A stretch of DNA of 9,875 bases from Pseudomonadota bacterium (GTDB lineage: Bacteria; Bdellovibrionota_C; UBA2361; OMII01). The position numbers were made by a program, and so were the translations under genes. The stretch lies in the NCBI GenBank assembly GCA_027486155.1, contig JAIXPR010000216.1:1-9875 (forward strand), read 5' to 3'. Under the pieces are notes generated by a model. The model had not been told where the DNA came from and did no database searches. It saw nothing but the letters and a program-made list of their open reading frames with translations. This document shows, one piece after another, positions 5,976-9,875 of this stretch. Position 1 is the stretch's first letter. Every line of letters starts with the position of its first letter.

Positions 5976-6105
5976 TTGTTCGACTTTCCATTGAGACGGT
6001 GCTTAAGTAACCTTCGCTTCTACAGGAGCTCAGAGAGTTAATTCGTGCGCCTCGCGTTTGAATTCAATGACGAAGCGACGAGAAAAGTAAGGGACGATTC
6101 TTCTC

Positions 6106-6921
6106 ATGCCGACATCTGAGATTGTAACTTTGGCCATTCGGGAATGGCGTGAGCTCGTCAATCGAGAGCTCGTTACTTTGGGGAAAAGCTCGGCGCCTGA
6201 TAGCAAGAGCCTTCAGGCCGCGACAACATACGTGTTGCATGGGCAAGGCAAACGTCTCCGCGCTTTATTAGCGTTTGCTGTTACGCAAGACATCTCAAGA
6301 GGCGAGGCAATTCAGGAGCCGCATTCGGGCAGGGCCGGAATCGGCCTGGAGATATTGCACGCGGCGTCCCTTGTTCACGATGATCTTCCAGCTCTCGACA
6401 ATGATGATATGCGCCGTGGTCGTCCCGCATGTCATCGTCAATTTAACGAGGCTACCGCGATTCTCACCGGCGATTACCTTGTGGGGCTCGCTTTTTCGCT
6501 CATCACCACAGGAACACTTTCATCGATGCGGCAATTAAGAGTTCTGACGAGACTTGCCCGGGCGTGGAGCGATCTCTGCGTAGGACAACAGCTCGACATC
6601 GAACACCCAACGGCTCCCGCTACCATCCATCGTCTGATGGAACTCAAAACAGGGGCGCTTTTTGGCGCAGCCGCCGCGTGTGGAGCGATCTGCGCTGATT
6701 GTGATGATGAAGTCACCGCTCGTTTCGACGCTTGGGGCACTAAAGTTGGAGTGCTTTTTCAGCAACTGGATGACGTAGCTGATGGGGATGGGGCCGCCGC
6801 GGCGAGTTTCAATAGGGATGCGGAGGTGTCTGAGCTACTCTCTGAATTACGGTCTCTCTGGTCATCACCCCTGCCATTCACCGAGGCTGTGTATGGAATG
6901 ATAGTCGGAGGAGCGCTGTAA
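6106..6921 (+). CDS. ispA: Polyprenyl (probably farnesyl/geranylgeranyl) diphosphate synthase, short C-terminus
   Basis: Condenses isopentenyl diphosphate with allylic diphosphates, supplying precursors for quinones and the undecaprenyl carrier. Visible motifs are GKRLRALL (48-55; usually GKRLRP), HDDLPALDNDDMRRG (91-105), the first aspartate-rich motif in the long bacterial form, GQQLDI (160-165), KTGALF (181-186) and the second aspartate-rich motif QQLDDVAD (219-226). At 271 residues it is shorter than the usual 290-300. The segment after the second motif lacks the common GK..TYP/L block and instead ends in an unusual VSELLSELRSLWSSPLPFTEAVYGM stretch. A stop lies five codons upstream in frame, so the ATG at 6106 is secure; the ribosome-binding site AAGGGA is rather far. 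The phosphatase gene follows after five bases. Confidence 0.85.
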   Translation: MPTSEIVTLAIREWRELVNRELVTLGKSSAPDSKSLQAATTYVLHGQGKRLRALLAFAVTQDISRGEAIQEPHSGRAGIGLEILHAASLVHDDLPALDNDDMRRGRPACHRQFNEATAILTGDYLVGLAFSLITTGTLSSMRQLRVLTRLARAWSDLCVGQQLDIEHPTAPATIHRLMELKTGALFGAAAACGAICADCDDEVTARFDAWGTKVGVLFQQLDDVADGDGAAAASFNRDAEVSELLSELRSLWSSPLPFTEAVYGMIVGGAL

Positions 6922-6926
6922 CCGGT

Positions 6927-7706
6927 ATGACTTCTTCGACAGACATGAGCTTCCTTCAACTGATCTCGTCGGTACGAGAGGCGGGGTATCTATTGTTATC
7001 TATGTGGCCCGGGCAGCAAGGTCAGAAGGCTAATCTTTCTGTGACTCAGAAAGGGGATGGATCTCTCGTTTCGGCTGCCGATATGGCTTCAAACGACGTG
7101 CTTACCAAGGCGATTCGCTCTCTGTATCCGAGTGATTTCATCTTCTCAGAGGAGATCGCGAGCGATCCGGCGACCGTGCTCGCGTCGAAACGTGTGTGGA
7201 TCATCGATCCCCTCGATGGCACGTCCGCTTTTCTTGAGGGGCGTGATGACTTCTCTGTGTTGGTTGGGCTCAGTGTCGATCATCGACCGGCCGCTGGGCT
7301 TCTGTTTCTTCCAGCCAGAAACCAAATGTTGAGCGCTGAGACAGGTAAGGGCGCTTTTCTTAATGGCGCACCGATCCGCGTTTCTGATGCTACCGAACCT
7401 CGCCCTCACCATGTGTATGTGCGTCGCTTCTCGTCAAAGGCACCGGAGTTAGAAAGTCCTATGATGGACTCGGGCCTTGCGCTTGCTAAGGTAGCGTGCG
7501 GCGAGTTGGATGGGGCGATGATCAAGATGACGACCCACCGTGAGTGGGACATCGCGGCTCCGATGGCCATCTTACGCGAGGCCGGTGCTACCGTTACCGA
7601 CGAGCGTGGCCTCGAGATACCCCTAGGAACGGGGGGGATTAATTTCGAGTATTTCGTCGCTTCAAACGGCCGTGTTCATCAATCCCTGCTCGAAATAATT
7701 CCATAG
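6927..7706 (+). CDS. Inositol-monophosphatase-family phosphatase (CysQ/SuhB/HisN type)
   Basis: Mg-dependent phosphatase of the lithium-sensitive superfamily. Its 259 residues show GDGSLVSAAD (43-52), the metal ligand region SEE (74-76), the signature WIIDPLDGTSAFLEG (91-105) and REWDIAAPMAILREAGA (205-221), so all metal-binding acidic residues seem present. Substrate cannot be fixed: CysQ acts on 3'-phosphoadenosine 5'-phosphate, SuhB on inositol phosphate and HisN on histidinol phosphate. DGTSAFLEG is slightly closer to HisN-like members, but that is a weak hint. It starts five bases after ispA, so the two are co-transcribed; a GGAGGAG at 6907-6913 lies rather far from the ATG. A second ATG at 6945 is possible. 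Confidence 0.88.
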   Translation: MTSSTDMSFLQLISSVREAGYLLLSMWPGQQGQKANLSVTQKGDGSLVSAADMASNDVLTKAIRSLYPSDFIFSEEIASDPATVLASKRVWIIDPLDGTSAFLEGRDDFSVLVGLSVDHRPAAGLLFLPARNQMLSAETGKGAFLNGAPIRVSDATEPRPHHVYVRRFSSKAPELESPMMDSGLALAKVACGELDGAMIKMTTHREWDIAAPMAILREAGATVTDERGLEIPLGTGGINFEYFVASNGRVHQSLLEIIP

Positions 7707-7832
7707 GCGCTAATGATCTCAGCTGCTTAATGGGCCTGGGGACTCCTCCTAGCACTTTATACTCATGAAGCGGCAAGCACCCGTCGATGTAGCCCTATGT
7801 GAGGTAGTTCTGGCTATACAACCGGACATCGT

Positions 7833-8744
7833 ATGGGAATCAAATATACGGAAGATCAAAAGTGCTTGATTACCGCCGCTCGAGAGGGACAGCTCGATGT
7901 GGTCAAAGAGCTGATGCGCAAAGGGCTCGATATCGACTGTGAGCTGAAATACGGCAGCAGCGCACTCATGATCGCGGCATCTCGGGGGCATAACGAGATC
8001 GTACGTCTGATGGCTTCGGCCGGAGCGAAGGTGAATCGCCGGAATAAGTTTGGAATCAGCGCGCTCTCTGAGGCGGCGGAGCGGGGGCACCACGTGGTTT
8101 TACGTACCCTCGTCGAGTTTGGGGCGGATGTTAACATGCTTCACAACAACGGCGGGACGGCTATCCTAGCGGCCGCCGGTCGTCGCGATCTGAAAACGGT
8201 GAAGGTTCTCTTAGAGCTAGGAGCGAATGTGGATATTGAGAACTTCGATGGGTGGAGCGCGAGAAAGTGGGCACTCTCCGCGTCTGACCCATCTTTCCTT
8301 GAGGCATTGGGGATCGTTAAACCCGAACATCACGATATCTCGCTCAAGGTACCGGGAAATACCGTGAAAGAGGAACCCAAAGAGCAGAAGGTTTCGGTCA
8401 GTCCGGTTGGACAGGCCTTTTGGACCGTATTTATGCGTGCCGCGGCATCTGGTGACATCGAAACGGTTAGACGTTTCATCGATGATGGCGTCGAGATAAA
8501 CGGACAAAGTCCTAATGGAACCACCGCGCTCATGGCGGCTATTAAAAATGAGCGTTCCGATGTCGCCTGTGAACTTCTCGAATTAGGGGCTGACCTCGCG
8601 ATCTGTGATCAAGACGGCTTTAACGCCGTGCAGTGGGCTCAGAAAAAGGGGCTGACTCCCTTCTTAGCGGTTCTTAAAGAGAGAGAGCGTGTTGGTGAGG
8701 TGCTCGAGGAGCCGAAGTCCGATACCACCCATGTCGTTCAGTAA
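7833..8744 (+). CDS. Ankyrin-repeat protein, two blocks
   Basis: A 303-residue soluble protein built almost wholly of ankyrin repeats, which bind other proteins. The first block (about 8-160) has five units, for example GSSALMIAASRGHNEIVRLMASAGAKVN (41-68) and GGTAILAAAGRRDLKTVKVLLELGANVD (107-134); the fifth is incomplete. A polar linker (about 161-195, with KEEPKEQKVSVSP) leads to a second block of three units (196-284), including GTTALMAAIKNERSDVACELLELGADL. There is no signal peptide or membrane segment, so it is probably cytoplasmic. No enzymatic domain is attached, and the partner cannot be told from the sequence. The 126 bases upstream contain no clear ribosome-binding site or promoter, so the ATG is chosen by homology of the first repeat. 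Confidence 0.85.
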   Translation: MGIKYTEDQKCLITAAREGQLDVVKELMRKGLDIDCELKYGSSALMIAASRGHNEIVRLMASAGAKVNRRNKFGISALSEAAERGHHVVLRTLVEFGADVNMLHNNGGTAILAAAGRRDLKTVKVLLELGANVDIENFDGWSARKWALSASDPSFLEALGIVKPEHHDISLKVPGNTVKEEPKEQKVSVSPVGQAFWTVFMRAAASGDIETVRRFIDDGVEINGQSPNGTTALMAAIKNERSDVACELLELGADLAICDQDGFNAVQWAQKKGLTPFLAVLKERERVGEVLEEPKSDTTHVVQ

Positions 8745-8809
8745 GGGAGTTAAAACCTCCTAGTAGCCCAACATACCCCCCGCCGTGAACGTGCACCTGA
8801 CCGTACACG

Positions 8810-8825
8810 AAACCCTTAGGTTTTT
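8810..8825 (+). terminator. Weak candidate terminator after the ankyrin gene
   Basis: AAACC (8810-8814) pairs with GGTTT (8819-8823) around a four-base loop, and the T-run is TTTTTGTT. The stem is only five pairs, so termination would be weak. A stronger hairpin, TGCCTCG with CGAGGCA (8847-8865), lies a little downstream but has no T-run. The rest of the 199-base gap before the next gene includes a TTGACG at 8870-8875 with no convincing -10 box. Confidence 0.25.
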
Positions 8826-8943
8826 GTTCCGCTTCCGATTCCGCTTTGCCTCGCTTCCCGAGGCACCTGTTGACGAGAAGGGTCGCCCGGTCTGACATTT
8901 TATGTAAGACTAAAGCCCGCATCGCCATAGAACAGGGGTATCC

Positions 8944-9624
8944 ATGGAAATCATCACCGAACTCTTCAACTTCATCCTTCACATCGATGTTCGTCTCGCT
9001 GAGCTGGCTCGAGATTACGGTGTCTGGGTCTACGGAATACTCTTCCTCATCGTTTTCTGTGAAACCGGTCTTGTGGTTACACCGTTTCTTCCTGGAGATT
9101 CCCTCCTTTTCGCGGCTGGCGCTCTGGCTGGTGGGGCTTTGGCGGTGGATGGGGTCAGCACGGCGGGCATGTATAACGTGCACCTGTTGGCCGTTCTTCT
9201 CTTTATCGCCGCTGTCGTTGGTGACGCTGTGAACTACATGATCGGACGAAGAATCGGTCCGGCTGTGTTCGAAAAGAAGAATTCCCGAGTATTTAAGGCC
9301 GAATACCTCGCTCGTACTCAGAGATTCTTCGAAAAGTACGGCTCTAAAACCATCGTGCTCGCCCGATTCGTGCCTATCGTCAGGACCTTCGCCCCCTTCC
9401 TGGCAGGGGTCGGCTCAATGTCCTACCCAAAATTCGCTTTCTATAACGTAACTGGCGCATTTGTTTGGGTCTCCTCCTTCACGTATGCGGGGTATTTCTT
9501 CGGATCGACCCCCATAGTTCAGAAAAACTTCAAGCTTGTTATCCTCGCAATCATCATAATCTCCATTATGCCGGCGGTGGTCGAAGTGGTTAAAGCTCGC
9601 CGAGAGGCTCGTTCCAACGCGTAG
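8944..9624 (+). CDS. DedA-family membrane protein (VTT domain)
   Basis: Inner-membrane protein of the DedA family, whose members recycle undecaprenyl phosphate or other lipids across the membrane and support envelope integrity. The 226 residues include hydrophobic segments at about 28-47, 50-68, 80-98, 163-190 and 198-215. The signature FCETGLVVTPFLPGDSLLF (38-56) supplies E40 and D52, twelve apart. ARFVPIVRTFAPFLAGVGSM (140-159) supplies R141 and R147, six apart. This is the same pattern as the essential E39, D51, R130 and R136 of E. coli YqjA. GDAVNYMIGRRIG (93-105) is also typical. The tail is basic. CAGGGG lies five to six bases before the ATG. The upstream gap suggests it is transcribed separately from the ankyrin gene. 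Confidence 0.93.
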   Translation: MEIITELFNFILHIDVRLAELARDYGVWVYGILFLIVFCETGLVVTPFLPGDSLLFAAGALAGGALAVDGVSTAGMYNVHLLAVLLFIAAVVGDAVNYMIGRRIGPAVFEKKNSRVFKAEYLARTQRFFEKYGSKTIVLARFVPIVRTFAPFLAGVGSMSYPKFAFYNVTGAFVWVSSFTYAGYFFGSTPIVQKNFKLVILAIIIISIMPAVVEVVKARREARSNA

Positions 9625-9709
9625 GGAGCGGTTTCCTTAGCTTGTAGCGGACCTACCGGTGTACTCTACAGAGAGTGGGTGTATTCGACTGCACAAGGCG
9701 GACAGGAGC

Positions 9710-9875
9710 GTGAAACGGTTTGGTTACATAGGTGGGGTTTTTGTAGCGCTCTTTCTGTGGGGGAACACACCGATGGGCGCGTTTGGCGAAGACGCTGCCC
9801 GTTACATCGTCCGTTTTAAGGCCCCATCGTCCGCCACCGTCACCAGCAAGGCGTTCTCGAATCGGCCGCTGGCCA
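9710..9875 (+). CDS. Start of a probable exported protein, cut by the right window edge
   Basis: From a GTG at 9710 an open frame of 55 codons runs to the window end. It begins with a textbook signal peptide: basic VKRF, a hydrophobic core YIGGVFVALFLWG, then a likely cleavage near PMGAFG-ED. The mature start EDAARYIVRFKAPSSATV resembles the first strand of the I9-type propeptide of subtilisin-like proteases (A-R-Y-I-V-x-F/L-K), but this is too little to name it. AGGAG at 9704-9708 is only one base from the GTG, unusually close; a GTG at 9659 in the same frame would add 17 residues and spoil the signal peptide. Confidence 0.6.
   Translation, partial: MKRFGYIGGVFVALFLWGNTPMGAFGEDAARYIVRFKAPSSATVTSKAFSNRPLA

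Noticed and set aside
5737..6105. Missing xseB between folC and ispA
   Set aside because: I looked for the short helical XseB sequence in the plus-strand frames and did not see it; the only open frame is Ser/Glu-rich and unlike XseB.
7543..7551. GTGGGACA-like half-site in the phosphatase gene
   Set aside because: It encodes the conserved WDIAA motif and has no opposing arm, so coding constraint explains it.
8847..8865. Hairpin TGCCTCG/CGAGGCA as a terminator
   Set aside because: The stem is perfect over 7 bp, but no T-run follows on either strand.

Overview
The window looks like the replication and partition region of a bacterial replicon, with ordinary housekeeping genes directly attached. 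A plasmid-type initiator gene (repA, minus strand) and a parA-parB operon (plus strand) diverge from a gene-free stretch of about 700 bp that is full of ordered repeats. Downstream of parB, all on the plus strand, lie folC (folate polyglutamylation), a short doubtful ORF, an IspA-type prenyl diphosphate synthase, an inositol-monophosphatase-family phosphatase, an ankyrin-repeat protein, a DedA-family membrane protein, and the start of a probable exported protein cut by the window end. A gene tail of unknown function enters from the left edge.

Region by region: 3-260 is a gene tail. 267-353 is a 17-bp direct-repeat array in the gap where that gene and repA converge. 367-1977 is repA. 2010-2114 holds a candidate repA promoter/operator and a long perfect hairpin. 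2115-2681 is the probable origin: an AT-rich stretch, a near-consensus DnaA box, TCACGA iterons at about 22-bp spacing, four tandem 10-bp GTGGAAC repeats, and an inverted pair of ATTCACGA boxes before parA. 2682-4335 is parAB. Two 17-bp palindromes resembling parS with one extra central base follow, one in the parB-folC gap and one inside the first codons of folC.

How the parts may work together: RepA would bind the TCACGA iterons and open the AT-rich stretch, perhaps with DnaA. ParB would load at the GTGGAAC/GTGGGAC sites and ParA would move the origins apart. The layout (initiator diverging from parAB across an iteron-filled origin) resembles that of Vibrio chromosome II, but the initiator belongs to a different family. 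Because core metabolic genes adjoin it, a chromid, or a chromosome driven by a plasmid-type origin, is more plausible than a small plasmid. An integrated plasmid cannot be excluded.

Organism: the short intergenic gaps, Shine-Dalgarno sites, IspA, DedA and chromosomal-type ParAB indicate a bacterium of moderate GC content, probably Gram-negative. From memory, the RepA sequence most resembles 'replication initiator protein A' of Planctomycetota and other environmental bacteria. The phylum cannot be fixed from this window.
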